NCBI RefSeq assembly: GCF_014596935.1
Contig: NZ_JACVXC010000001.1
Location: forward strand, 304,683-368,682
Source of the DNA: Aestuariibaculum suncheonense
GTDB taxonomy: Bacteria > Bacteroidota > Bacteroidia > Flavobacteriales > Flavobacteriaceae
Direction: 5' to 3'
Length of the DNA: 64,000 nucleotides
Positions 45,710 through 54,211 of this stretch are shown piece after piece; the first letter of the stretch is position 1; each line of letters begins with the position of its first letter. Position numbers and translations under genes: made by a program. Below the pieces are notes generated by a model. The model did not search any database and had not been told where the DNA came from. It worked only from the letters and a program-made list of their open reading frames with translations.

Positions 45710-46384
45710 GTGGGAAGCAAGAACAAACTAAGACGTTTTAGAGAGAACGAAACGTTTTCAAATGTGTATCAACCAACACGTGACGAATTGGTGAATGAGG
45801 AGTATGAGTTTAAGGGCAACTGGAATAAAAATGTTTTTAAAAATGATAACCCACTGGTTTTAGAGTTAGGTTGTGGAAAAGGGGAATATTCGGTGGCTTT
45901 AGCACAACGTTATCCGAATAAAAATTTTATCGGCATTGACATAAAAGGAGCTCGTTTTTGGCGTGGAGCTAAAACTGCTGTGGAAGAAAATATTCCTAAT
46001 GTTGCTTTTTTACGTACCCAGATAGAGCTTATCGACCATGCTTTTGGTGCAAATGAAGTTGATGAAATCTGGATTACTTTCCCAGATCCGCAAATTAAAT
46101 ATAAGCGCACCAAACACCGTATGACGAATGCTGAGTTTTTAGCACGTTACAAGAAAATTTTAAAGGAAGATGGTGTGGTAAATTTAAAAACCGATAGCGA
46201 ATTTATGCACGGTTATACATTAGGTTTGTTGCATGGTGCTGGTCATGAAGTTTTATATGCTAATCACAATGTGTATAAACAAGAAGGAAGCCCTGAAGAA
46301 GTTACCAGTATTCAAACGTTTTACGAATCGCAATATTTAGAACAAAACAAAGCAATTACGTATATTCGATTTAAAATTAAGTAG
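45710..46384 (+). CDS. trmB: tRNA (guanine-N7-)-methyltransferase TrmB
   Basis: TrmB methylates G46 in the variable loop of tRNAs. The 224 residues have the SAM-binding motif LVLELGCGKGEYSVALAQ, IGIDIKGARFWRGAK, and the WITFPDPQIKYKRTKHRM signature. Translation starts at GTG (GSKNKLRRF follows), which agrees with the family N-terminus and no better ATG exists nearby. It heads a run of three closely spaced genes with the LysE-type and alkyltransferase-like genes. Confidence 0.96.
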   Translation: MGSKNKLRRFRENETFSNVYQPTRDELVNEEYEFKGNWNKNVFKNDNPLVLELGCGKGEYSVALAQRYPNKNFIGIDIKGARFWRGAKTAVEENIPNVAFLRTQIELIDHAFGANEVDEIWITFPDPQIKYKRTKHRMTNAEFLARYKKILKEDGVVNLKTDSEFMHGYTLGLLHGAGHEVLYANHNVYKQEGSPEEVTSIQTFYESQYLEQNKAITYIRFKIK

Positions 46385-46386
46385 TT

Positions 46387-47016
46387 GTGAATATTACGGT
46401 TATCTTTTTTTTGGGCTTAATTATTTCGTTGGTGGGCGTAATTCCGCCAGGGTTGTTAAATATGACAGCTGCCAAAATTAGCCTTAAAGAAGGGCATACA
46501 CGAGGTATTATGTTTTCGGTTGGAGTTTGTGTCATCGTATTGGTGCAAACCTATATAGCTTCGGTATTTGCAAGGTATTTAAGTATGAATACCGAAGTGG
46601 TCGATATTCTTCAACGGGTGGCGTTTGTCATCTTCGTGTTGATAACGATTTACTTTTTATTCGTCGCCAAGAAGGATCCTAAAGAAGTCGCAGAGTTTGA
46701 AATGCGCAGCAAGCGCAGTCGCTTTTTTCAAGGTATGTTTATGTCGGTTATCAATGTATTTCCGATTCCATATCAGGCCTATATGACGATAACTTTAGCA
46801 TCCATTGGTTGGTTAACGTTCGATCAGATTGATATTTTGACTTACGTAATGGGTACAGCTATGGGAACTTTTGTTATGCTGTACATCTACATGTTTTTCT
46901 TCGATAAAATTAAAGACAAACCGATAACCTCTCAAAAAAGTATGAACTACCTAATTGGTAGTATTACAGGAGTCATTTCTATAGTTACTTTGGTAAACAT
47001 CATTAAAGAACTGTAA
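46387..47016 (+). CDS. LysE-family amino-acid exporter-like protein
   Basis: The 209-residue membrane protein has about six helices and the family start (GLIISLVGVIPPGLLNMTAAKISLKEGHTRG). It starts with GTG two bases after the trmB stop, so the two are co-translated. LysE-type proteins export amino acids or similar small molecules. The substrate is not predictable here. The alkyltransferase-like gene begins one base after its stop. Confidence 0.88.
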   Translation: MNITVIFFLGLIISLVGVIPPGLLNMTAAKISLKEGHTRGIMFSVGVCVIVLVQTYIASVFARYLSMNTEVVDILQRVAFVIFVLITIYFLFVAKKDPKEVAEFEMRSKRSRFFQGMFMSVINVFPIPYQAYMTITLASIGWLTFDQIDILTYVMGTAMGTFVMLYIYMFFFDKIKDKPITSQKSMNYLIGSITGVISIVTLVNIIKEL

Positions 47017-47017
47017 T

Positions 47018-47347
47018 ATGAAACCGGAAACCTTGAATTTTTTCGATAAAGTTTACGAGGTTGCCAAGCAAATTCCATTTGGTAGAGTAACCAGTTACGG
47101 AGCTATAGCTACCTATCTTGGTGCTGCCAAAAGTTCGCGAATGGTAGGTTATGCCATGAATGGTTCTTCAGGAAAGGATGTTCCAGCGCATCGTGTGGTG
47201 AATAGAAAAGGACTGTTAACGGGAAAGCAACATTTCGATGGTACTAATTTAATGCAACAGCTTTTAGAGAGTGAAGGTATAAAAGTAGTGGACAATCAAA
47301 TTCAGGATTTCGAAAGTGTTTTCTGGAATCCTTCAGAAGAATTATAA
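47018..47347 (+). CDS. Alkyltransferase-like (ATL) DNA-binding protein
   Basis: The 109-residue protein has the MGMT DNA-binding domain: IPFGRVTSYGAIATYLG, SSRMVGYAMNG with the nucleotide-flipping Arg41, and VPAHRVVNRKG. The acceptor cysteine of the PCHR motif is Ala57, so it cannot remove alkyl groups itself. Known ATL proteins bind O6-alkylguanine and hand it to nucleotide excision repair. Its place in a tight trio with trmB and a LysE-type exporter is not obviously functional. Confidence 0.93.
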   Translation: MKPETLNFFDKVYEVAKQIPFGRVTSYGAIATYLGAAKSSRMVGYAMNGSSGKDVPAHRVVNRKGLLTGKQHFDGTNLMQQLLESEGIKVVDNQIQDFESVFWNPSEEL

Positions 47348-47475
47348 AAACGGTTTATAGTATTCATAAATTATCGTTAAATATAATTCAGCAATAAATC
47401 ATTTCAATGGCTAGGGCTTTATAATCTGAACAATTCACAGTATATTTGTAGCCTTAGAATAAATCTAAATAGCGC

Positions 47476-48615
47476 ATGAAGCTTAATAAAAAAGACATAC
47501 TTAAAGCACTGGAATCTATAACAGTACCAGGTGAAGGACAAAACATGGTTGAAAGCGGAGCCGTAACCAACGTGGTTGTTTTTGGCGATGAGGTAGTTGT
47601 AGATATCACAATAAAAAATCCGAGTTTACAAGCTAAAAAACGTACCGAGGTGGATATTTTAAAAACGATTCACGACTTGGTTTACGAAAAAGCTAAAATT
47701 AAGGTGAATGTAAAGGTAGATGCACCTGAAAAACCGAAAGCGAACGTTATTAAAGGAAACCCGATTCCGGGAATTCAGAATATAATAGCCGTAGCTTCGG
47801 GTAAAGGTGGTGTAGGGAAATCTACGGTGACAGCCAATTTAGCGGTAACCCTTGCTAAAATGGGCTTTAAAGTTGGTGTTTTAGATGCCGATATTTACGG
47901 GCCATCCATTCCAATTATGTTCGATGTTGAAGCTGGAAGACCTTTAGCGGTTAACGTAGATGGAAAATCGAAAATGAAGCCGATTGAAAACTACGGCGTT
48001 AAAGTCTTGTCCATCGGGTTCTTTACGCAGCCTAATCAAGCGGTAGTATGGCGTGGGCCTATGGCTGCAAAAGCATTAAATCAAATGATTTTTGATGCTC
48101 ATTGGGGCGAATTAGATTTCTTATTATTAGACTTGCCTCCGGGAACTGGAGATATCCACTTAAGTATCATGCAATCGCTTCCAATTACAGGAGCCGTTGT
48201 GGTGAGTACACCTCAAAATGTGGCTTTAGCCGATGCTAAAAAAGGTGTGGCTATGTTCCAACAGGATAGTATTAGTGTGCCAGTATTAGGAATCATTGAA
48301 AATATGGCTTATTTTACACCAGAAGAATTGCCAAATAATAAATACTATATTTTTGGTAAGGAAGGGGCAAAAAATTTAGCAACGGACTTAGACGTGCCGT
48401 TTTTAGGTGAATTACCATTGGTGCAAAGTATTCGTGAAGCAGGCGATGTTGGTCGTCCGGCAGCATTACAAACGGCGACACCATTAGAGAAGGCCTTTGA
48501 AAAGATTACACAAAATGTGGTTCAGGAAGTAGTAAGACGTAATGAAGATTTACCTCCTACTGAAGCAATTAAAATAACAACGATGGCTGGATGTTCAGCA
48601 GTTAAAACTAAATAA
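47476..48615 (+). CDS. Mrp/NBP35-family Fe-S cluster carrier ATPase
   Basis: The 379-residue protein has an N-terminal MIP18-like (DUF59) domain at about 4-90, then a P-loop ATPase with GKGGVGKSTVTANLA, DADIYGPSIPIMF and LDLPPGTGDIHLSIMQ. A C-terminal CxxC-type pair is not obvious. Mrp proteins deliver Fe-S clusters to target enzymes. It directly abuts the NifU-like gene, which supports the assignment. Confidence 0.95.
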   Translation: MKLNKKDILKALESITVPGEGQNMVESGAVTNVVVFGDEVVVDITIKNPSLQAKKRTEVDILKTIHDLVYEKAKIKVNVKVDAPEKPKANVIKGNPIPGIQNIIAVASGKGGVGKSTVTANLAVTLAKMGFKVGVLDADIYGPSIPIMFDVEAGRPLAVNVDGKSKMKPIENYGVKVLSIGFFTQPNQAVVWRGPMAAKALNQMIFDAHWGELDFLLLDLPPGTGDIHLSIMQSLPITGAVVVSTPQNVALADAKKGVAMFQQDSISVPVLGIIENMAYFTPEELPNNKYYIFGKEGAKNLATDLDVPFLGELPLVQSIREAGDVGRPAALQTATPLEKAFEKITQNVVQEVVRRNEDLPPTEAIKITTMAGCSAVKTK

Positions 48616-48861
48616 ATGACATCAGAAGAAGTTAGACTTAATGTCGAAAAAGCGTTAGACGAAATTCGTCCATTTTTACAAAGTGATGGTGGCGATATTT
48701 CATTGTTGTCTATTGAAGATAACGATACCCTTGTAAAAGTTCAGTTACAGGGTGCTTGTGTGGGCTGTAGCGTAAACCAAATGACTTTAAAGTCGGGTGT
48801 GGAGATGACTATCAAAAAGCATGCGCCGCAGATCGAAAAAGTGGTTAATATTGCGGTTTAA
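48616..48861 (+). CDS. NifU-like Fe-S scaffold protein (C-terminal domain type)
   Basis: The 81-residue protein is the NifU C-terminal domain alone: EIRPFLQSDGGDISLLSIED and the CVGC pair in QGACVGCSVNQMTLKSGVEM. It holds or transfers Fe-S clusters. The start codon follows the mrp stop with no gap, so the two form a two-gene operon closed by a hairpin. Confidence 0.95.
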   Translation: MTSEEVRLNVEKALDEIRPFLQSDGGDISLLSIEDNDTLVKVQLQGACVGCSVNQMTLKSGVEMTIKKHAPQIEKVVNIAV

Positions 48862-48923
48862 TCGAAGTTTTTACTTTAAAGCATTCAATTAAAACCGGAA
48901 TTTTATAAAAAAGGAATAGAAAA

Positions 48924-48959
48924 AAATAAAGAATTTTAGTGATTCTTTATTTTTTTTGT
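48924..48959 (+). terminator. Intrinsic terminator after the NifU-like gene
   Basis: AATAAAGAAT pairs with ATTCTTTATT around a seven-base loop, followed by a run of T. Confidence 0.75.
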
Positions 48960-48986
48960 TTTTCCTAGTAATTCAATAGGAAAAGA

Positions 48987-49016
48987 TTTGTAGATTCATT
49001 TTTAGCATTAAATTTG
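48987..49016 (+). promoter_or_regulatory. Bacteroidetes promoter for the ferredoxin gene
   Basis: TTTG at 48987-48990 is followed after 18 bases by TAAATTTG at 49009-49016, a textbook -33/-7 pair for this phylum. It lies 32 bases before the ferredoxin ATG. Confidence 0.8.
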
Positions 49017-49048
49017 CTGAGAATTTTTGATTTATACACAAAGATAAC

Positions 49049-49378
49049 ATGAGTGACATTAATATAAAGATAACAGATAGAGATGGTGTAACACACGATG
49101 TAGTGGCGCCAACAGATATGGCCATGAATTTAATGGAAGTGGTACGTAGCTACGAATTGGCTCCAGAGGGAACCATTGGAATTTGTGGGGGTATGGCTAT
49201 GTGTGCCTCTTGTCAATGTTATGTGTTAAGTGATACCGAATTGCCGGAAATGAGTGATGACGAAGAAGCGATGTTATCTGAAGCCTTCGATGTAAAAGAT
49301 AATAGTCGTTTAGGATGTCAGATTCAAATGACACCGGATATGGATGGTCTTGAAGTTGAATTAGCTCCTGAAAGTTAA
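49049..49378 (+). CDS. 2Fe-2S ferredoxin, adrenodoxin type
   Basis: The 109-residue protein has the adrenodoxin-type ligand set: C-x5-C-x2-C in GICGGMAMCASCQCYV and a distal Cys in RLGCQIQMTPDMDGLEVE. It is an electron carrier for Fe-S assembly or for oxidoreductases. It has its own promoter. Downstream come a small conserved gene and ferritin, all in an iron-related neighbourhood with mrp and nifU. Confidence 0.94.
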   Translation: MSDINIKITDRDGVTHDVVAPTDMAMNLMEVVRSYELAPEGTIGICGGMAMCASCQCYVLSDTELPEMSDDEEAMLSEAFDVKDNSRLGCQIQMTPDMDGLEVELAPES

Positions 49379-49402
49379 TTTTTATTTATTCTAAATAAGT
49401 CT

Positions 49403-49410
49403 TATATTTG
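49403..49410 (+). promoter_or_regulatory. -7 promoter box before the small conserved gene
   Basis: TATATTTG fits TAnnTTTG. The chosen ATG lies 17 bases after it, so the leader would be very short. Confidence 0.45.
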
Positions 49411-49427
49411 CCATCGTGAATTTAGAA

Positions 49428-49718
49428 ATGGATACAAATATTGGCTATCAGATTAAGCATCTTACCTTTTGTAAGTATGCTTTAAAAACTCCTAATAAAA
49501 CAATTGCTTTAAGCTTTCCTCAAATGCTTGAGCTACGTCGTAAAATTAATGAATTAACAAGCTATAGTTCTTTAACTAACATTGTTAATAACGATAATTT
49601 TGTGTTGCTTTTTGTGGCCGATAAAGAGCATTTAATCTTCTTAGAAATTCCTCAATTATTAGTTTTAAAAGAAGAAATAGATTTGCTTTTTCATACACCT
49701 GTTTCACTTTTCGTGTGA
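49428..49718 (+). CDS. Small conserved protein of unknown function next to ferritin
   Basis: I do not recognise a named family. From ATG 49428 the protein has 96 residues, with no signal peptide and no membrane helix. It contains KTIALSFPQMLELRRKINEL, a probable amphipathic helix, and a closing HLIFLEIPQLLVLKEEIDLL segment that echoes it, so the protein may be two similar halves (P-Q-x-L-x-L-R/K motif repeated). A GTG start at 49416 is also open. Position between ferredoxin and ferritin suggests an iron-related role, but this is only context. Confidence 0.65.
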   Translation: MDTNIGYQIKHLTFCKYALKTPNKTIALSFPQMLELRRKINELTSYSSLTNIVNNDNFVLLFVADKEHLIFLEIPQLLVLKEEIDLLFHTPVSLFV

Positions 49719-49783
49719 AATTTTAAGCTTATTTAGACTTTTTTTAAATTCTATACATTCGCTTTAACAGTTTTATTTTATTG

Positions 49784-49791
49784 TAACTTTG
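49784..49791 (+). promoter_or_regulatory. -7 promoter box for the ferritin gene
   Basis: TAACTTTG fits TAnnTTTG and lies 15 bases before the ferritin ATG. No -33 box at usual spacing is seen. Confidence 0.45.
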
Positions 49792-49806
49792 TGTAAAAGC
49801 GCAATT

Positions 49807-50313
49807 ATGAACACAATAGTTAGAAAACAAATGTCTATTCATCCAGATGTGATGGACTTATTAAATAATCAAATAGCGATGGAAATGAAAGCTTCGGCTT
49901 CATACCTTGCTATGGCTTCTTGGTGTGACCAACGCGAATTGTTAAATAGTAAGGCTCTTTTTTACAAACAGGCAGAAGAGGAAAGAGAACACGCAATGAA
50001 GATTTTCGAATTTATTAATGATAACGGCGGGGCCGCGATTTCCCCTAATGTTACCAATGTAAATAATGATTTTGAAAGTTTACTTTCTATTTACGAAACT
50101 GCTTTAGAGCAAGAAATAAGTGTTACTCAATCAATATTTAAAATTTTTAAAGCAGCTAGAAAAGCTGATGATTTTATTACCGAAGTATTTTTACAATGGT
50201 TTATTTCAGAGCAAGCTGAAGAAGAAGATAATTTTAGAAGTATTTTAGATATTTTTGGTTTAATGGAAGGTATGCCATTAAAAATGATAGATGAAAGAAT
50301 TCCAACGGAATAA
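49807..50313 (+). CDS. Ferritin
   Basis: The start at ATG 49807 gives 168 residues. Ferroxidase ligands are visible: Glu in NNQIAMEMKASASYLAMASW, the EEEREHAMKIFEF Glu-His pair, and a Glu-rich FISEQAEEEDNF helix. It stores iron in a 24-subunit shell in the cytoplasm. It follows a short unknown gene and has its own -7 box and a terminator, so control is separate from the ferredoxin gene. Confidence 0.94.
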   Translation: MNTIVRKQMSIHPDVMDLLNNQIAMEMKASASYLAMASWCDQRELLNSKALFYKQAEEEREHAMKIFEFINDNGGAAISPNVTNVNNDFESLLSIYETALEQEISVTQSIFKIFKAARKADDFITEVFLQWFISEQAEEEDNFRSILDIFGLMEGMPLKMIDERIPTE

Positions 50314-50328
50314 GAATTAAATATTTGA

Positions 50329-50360
50329 AAAAAAACGCTCCAACAAAAGGAGCGTTTTTT
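50329..50360 (+). terminator. Intrinsic terminator after ferritin
   Basis: AAAAACGCTCC pairs with GGAGCGTTTTT around a seven-base loop. The opposing cytochrome gene ends 14 bases further on. Confidence 0.92.
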
Positions 50361-50373
50361 ATGTTGGATAGGT

Positions 50374-50955
50374 TTACATTACTGGAGGAATTGGTGCAGG
50401 AACCACATTGTCTACTGATGGTAAACTTTTTAAATAGGCAAAAATGGCACTAAGGTCTTCGTTGGTAAGTTTAGCAAAATCTTGCCAAGGCATGGGAGGT
50501 AATAGCATTCTGCCACCGTCTTGTCCTTTTAGTTTGCCTTCCCTAATCGATTTTACAAACTGAGTTTCTGTCCAAGCTCCAATACCACTATCATCTGGAG
50601 TGAGGTTAGCTGCAAACGAAGTGCCCCAGGGACCGGTAAAAGCTGTAAAGCCCATAGAGAATAGAGCGTAACCTTTGGCTGTTTCTTTGTCGTACGGAGG
50701 CAAAACTTCATCAGCAGGATGTCCCGAAAGTAGACGATTAGAATCAGGAACGGGACCATGATCCGTCATGATTTTAGGTGAATGACAATGGTGACAGCCT
50801 CCCAAATCTACAAGGTATTCACCACGTTCAACAAGATTGATAGGTTCTTGTTCTACCATTTCTATTTCTTTTTCTGTTGTTTTCTTCTCAGTTTGAGAGT
50901 TACAGGAGTAAGCGAGTATGCTCACTACGGTGAGTAGTAAAATTTTAGATTTCAT
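50374..50955 (-). CDS. Periplasmic c-type cytochrome lipoprotein
   Basis: The 193-residue protein has a lipoprotein signal with lipid Cys in ILAYSCNS. One heme motif, CHHCH, lies in LGGCHHCHSPK. A candidate axial Met lies in RMLLPPMPWQDFAKL. It is probably tethered to a membrane on the periplasmic side and transfers electrons. Its partner is not in the window. Confidence 0.92.
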   Translation of the reverse strand: MKSKILLLTVVSILAYSCNSQTEKKTTEKEIEMVEQEPINLVERGEYLVDLGGCHHCHSPKIMTDHGPVPDSNRLLSGHPADEVLPPYDKETAKGYALFSMGFTAFTGPWGTSFAANLTPDDSGIGAWTETQFVKSIREGKLKGQDGGRMLLPPMPWQDFAKLTNEDLSAIFAYLKSLPSVDNVVPAPIPPVM

Positions 50956-51055
50956 AGAGTATTAGTTGGTTGGTGATTATAGTAAAGTTAATGAATTTAA
51001 CAATACGATAATTAAAAGAATCACAAAGTGGTAATTTTTGTTTGTTGTAAATGAG

Positions 51056-51973
51056 TTAGTTAGGTGAGTAGTCTGTTAGTTTTCTCGGGCCTTCAAGAAC
51101 AACTCTTACAATTTGAAGAAAACCATTTTCATTGGTTTCGATAAGCCATTTTATTAAGGTTATATTTCCATTTTCAATTTCAATCCCGGTTATACATCTG
51201 GGGTGTACGCAGCTACCGTCGTTAAAAAACGGGATGTCTCCAGGTTCAGGAAATCTAGGTCGGTGCGTATGTCCGGCAATAGTAATACGATTGTTGTTTT
51301 CGGTTATCCATGTTTTGGTTCGACGTTCTACTTTAATAAGCTCCTTATTGTTTTTAGCCGGACGGGTAGGGTCTGATATCCCCATGACGTTTAACGGTTT
51401 CCAAAGGATACGAACCAAAAAGCGACTCCACTTCCAAAAGGTATAATTCCACGGATCGGCTTGATGGCCGTGGGTAAGAAACAATTCTTGTCCTGTTTTG
51501 CTGTGTTTTAAAATAATACCTTCATGATATTTTAAATCATTAAGTAAGGTTTTGTCTTGTCCTGCTTCTGTATCAAAATAGGTTTCCAAATGTTTTTTAA
51601 CATAATTCGGATTTCTATAGACCATATCGTGGTTGCCCCAAATCATGTGTAAACGTTGTTGCTGATGAAACTGTTTCATGAGCATGTACACATTTTTGTG
51701 TGCTTCGAAAATAGAGGAGAAAGACAGGTTTTCCCAAAGTTCATCGCCATCACCAAGCTCGCAATACTGAAAGCCTTCAGCATAATAATGTTTTAGCGCG
51801 TGAAAGTAAATGTTGCGGTTATTGGCGAAGTCGTCGGCAAAGCTATTATCGCCACGGTGGCAGTCACTAAAAAGAATAAATTTACTGCTATCATCAAAGC
51901 TGATGATTTTAGCAGTATTATGGGCATTATCTAATCTTTTTTTTGTTGAAAACATTGTAGTAAATGTAAACAA
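51056..51973 (-). CDS. Metallophosphoesterase
   Basis: The 305-residue protein shows the calcineurin-like metal motifs in order: FSDCHRGDNS, LGDGDELWE, WGNHDMVYRNP, HGHQADPWN and AGHTHRPRFP. No signal peptide is seen, so it is cytoplasmic. A start at Met7 (51955) is possible. The substrate is unknown. UDP-2,3-diacylglucosamine hydrolases and general phosphodiesterases share this fold. Confidence 0.9.
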   Translation of the reverse strand: MFTFTTMFSTKKRLDNAHNTAKIISFDDSSKFILFSDCHRGDNSFADDFANNRNIYFHALKHYYAEGFQYCELGDGDELWENLSFSSIFEAHKNVYMLMKQFHQQQRLHMIWGNHDMVYRNPNYVKKHLETYFDTEAGQDKTLLNDLKYHEGIILKHSKTGQELFLTHGHQADPWNYTFWKWSRFLVRILWKPLNVMGISDPTRPAKNNKELIKVERRTKTWITENNNRITIAGHTHRPRFPEPGDIPFFNDGSCVHPRCITGIEIENGNITLIKWLIETNENGFLQIVRVVLEGPRKLTDYSPN

Positions 51974-52013
51974 ATTAAAGATATGATTTATTCAAATTTT
52001 GATTACCGTAAGT

Positions 52014-53195
52014 CTATTTAAAAGCATTTAATCCGGTAATATCTAATCCGGTAATGAGTAAATGAATGTCATGGGTGCCTTCGTAAGTGATGACACTTTC
52101 AAGGTTCATAGAATGTCTCATAATAGAATATTCGCCAGTAATGCCCATACCGCCTAACATTTGTCGGGCTTCGCGAGCAATATTAATAGCCATTTCCACA
52201 TTATTGCGTTTGGCCATTGATATTTGTGCTGAGGTAGCTTTACCTTCATTTTTTAATACACCCAAGCGCCAGGTTAAGAGTTGAGCTTTGGTAATTTCGG
52301 TAATCATTTCGGCTAGTTTTTTTTGTTGTAATTGAAACTGACCAATAGGTTTGCCAAACTGAATGCGTTCTTTGCTGTATCGTAAGGCGGTATCATAGCA
52401 ATCCATAGCAGCTCCAATAGCTCCCCATGCAATACCGTAGCGAGCGGAATCTAAACAACCTAGCGGAGCACCTAATCCTGATTTATTAGGTAGCAAATTT
52501 TCTTTAGGAACTTTTACATTATCAAAAATAAGCTCACCAGTAGCACTGGCACGAAGCGACCATTTATTATGAGTTTCTGGAGTAGAAAAACCTTCCATGC
52601 CACGTTCTACAATTAAGCCATGAATACGGTCGTCTTCATCTTTAGCCCAAACGACAGCCACTTGTGCAAATGGGGCATTGCTAATCCACATTTTGGCACC
52701 GTTAAGCAAGTAGTGGTCTCCCATATCTTTAAAATTGGTAACCATACCTCCAGGATTACTGCCATGGTCGGGTTCGGTTAAACCAAAGCACCCCATCCAT
52801 TCGCCACTTGCTAATTTAGGTAAGTATTTTTGACGTTGTGCCTCGTTACCATATTTCCAGATGGGATACATAACCAAACTTGATTGAACGGAAGCTGTAC
52901 TGCGAACACCAGAATCTCCTCGTTCTATTTCCTGCATGATTAAACCATACGAAATCTGATCTAACCCAGCACCGCCATATTCAACCGGAATATAAGGGCC
53001 GAAAGCCCCAATTTCAGCTAAACCAGTAATAATTTGTTTAGGGAATTCGGCTTTTTGAGCGTAATCTTCAATTATAGGAGAAACGTCGCGTTTTACCCAG
53101 GCCCGAGCCGCATCGCGAACTAATTTATGTTCATTACTTAACAGCTCGTCTAAATTGTAATAATCGGGAGCTTCAAATACATCTGGTTTCATCAA
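52014..53195 (-). CDS. Acyl-CoA dehydrogenase, glutaryl-CoA dehydrogenase-like
   Basis: The 393-residue flavoprotein has CFGLTEPDHGSNPGGM and MWISNAPFAQVAVVWAK as FAD-contact segments, and RYGIAWGAIGAAMDCYDTALRY plus the catalytic Glu in ITYEGTHDIHLLITG. The overall pattern is that of glutaryl-CoA dehydrogenase, which decarboxylates and dehydrogenates glutaryl-CoA in lysine and tryptophan breakdown. The saccharopine dehydrogenase-like gene about 22 kb away may belong to the same catabolic route. A CAAATTTA complement of a -7 box lies at 53275-53282. Confidence 0.93.
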   Translation of the reverse strand: MMKPDVFEAPDYYNLDELLSNEHKLVRDAARAWVKRDVSPIIEDYAQKAEFPKQIITGLAEIGAFGPYIPVEYGGAGLDQISYGLIMQEIERGDSGVRSTASVQSSLVMYPIWKYGNEAQRQKYLPKLASGEWMGCFGLTEPDHGSNPGGMVTNFKDMGDHYLLNGAKMWISNAPFAQVAVVWAKDEDDRIHGLIVERGMEGFSTPETHNKWSLRASATGELIFDNVKVPKENLLPNKSGLGAPLGCLDSARYGIAWGAIGAAMDCYDTALRYSKERIQFGKPIGQFQLQQKKLAEMITEITKAQLLTWRLGVLKNEGKATSAQISMAKRNNVEMAINIAREARQMLGGMGITGEYSIMRHSMNLESVITYEGTHDIHLLITGLDITGLNAFK

Positions 53196-53302
53196 ATTTG
53201 AGTTTTAAAAGATTTTCAAAAGAAAATTTTCAATGATATCCTTCTTTTTTTATGAAATCATCATTTTATGTTCTCAAATTTAAATAAATCTTATTTAGAT
53301 AA

Positions 53303-54028
53303 CTACATTTTTAAGTAGAAATCTTTGGTAAGATTGATGTAGGCTTCGGTGTATTGATGACGTTCGGTTTCGATGATTAATTCTATTTTTTCTATGTTTT
53401 CAGCATGATTTTCAGCAAATGAAAAGTTTAGAAGACTGCGTTTAAATTCTGTTTCAGGATTGCCTTTGACGTTAAGTATTTTGGTAGGATATAAATTGTA
53501 GTTAGAAGCTAAGTCGATAAATGAGTTTTCTTCTTTATAAGGAATGATAACACAAAACTCTCCGGTTTCCGATAGTAATTTAGAAACGCTTTCAATCAAA
53601 TGTTCGAAAGGCATCGCATCACTAAACCGTGCTAGATCGCGCTGTTCGTTTTCAGATTTATAATCTTCGGAATAGAAAGGCGGGTTTGAAAGGATCAAGT
53701 CGTATTTATCTTCAATTTCATCGGCAAATTCTTCTAAGGAAGCATGATAGCAAAACAGACGATCTCCCCAAGGTGATTGTTCAAAATTGTCAACACATTG
53801 TTCATAAGCGGCATCATCAATTTCTAAGGCATCAATAATTTCGGCAGAACTTCTTTGGGCAAGCATCAGCCCAATAACGCCGGTACCGGCACCAATATCT
53901 AAAATTGAAAACGGATTGTTTTCAATTGAAGCCCAGGCGCCTAAAAGGACACCGTCGGTGCCAACCTTCATGGCACATTGGTCTTGGTGAATGGTAAATT
54001 CTTTAAAAGTAAAAGGCTTGTTAGACAT
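53303..54028 (-). CDS. tRNA1(Val) (adenine37-N6)-methyltransferase-like protein
   Basis: The 241-residue SAM-dependent methyltransferase has the N-terminal HQDQCAMKVGTDGVLLGAW, motif I ILDIGAGTGVIGLMLAQ, and motif IV ILSNPPFYSED (NPPF for N6-adenine). This is the TrmN6/YfiC family. The target tRNA is inferred from family membership. It stands alone on the minus strand. Confidence 0.92.
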   Translation of the reverse strand: MSNKPFTFKEFTIHQDQCAMKVGTDGVLLGAWASIENNPFSILDIGAGTGVIGLMLAQRSSAEIIDALEIDDAAYEQCVDNFEQSPWGDRLFCYHASLEEFADEIEDKYDLILSNPPFYSEDYKSENEQRDLARFSDAMPFEHLIESVSKLLSETGEFCVIIPYKEENSFIDLASNYNLYPTKILNVKGNPETEFKRSLLNFSFAENHAENIEKIELIIETERHQYTEAYINLTKDFYLKM

Positions 54029-54211
54029 GCTTAAAATGTTAAAAAAATTAAGAAGTACGTGATTAAAATCGGATAAAATGCAGCCAAAAATACTAAACTG
54101 TGTTAAAATAATAAGCTAATTTTTATTTAAGTGGTAATTTTGTCTGCTATGTGAAGAATAGACACACTTGTTTTTTTAAGGGGTGTTTATAATGAAAAAG
54201 AAAAGATTGTT

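Noticed and set aside
48662..48850. Complete NifU protein missing its N-terminal domains through truncation
   Set aside because: Stand-alone NifU C-terminal domains of about 80 residues are a normal family form, and the start is fixed by the preceding stop codon.
49789..49806. Upstream TTG start for ferritin
   Set aside because: It would overlap the -7 box, adds six residues without family support, and a good ATG follows at 49807.
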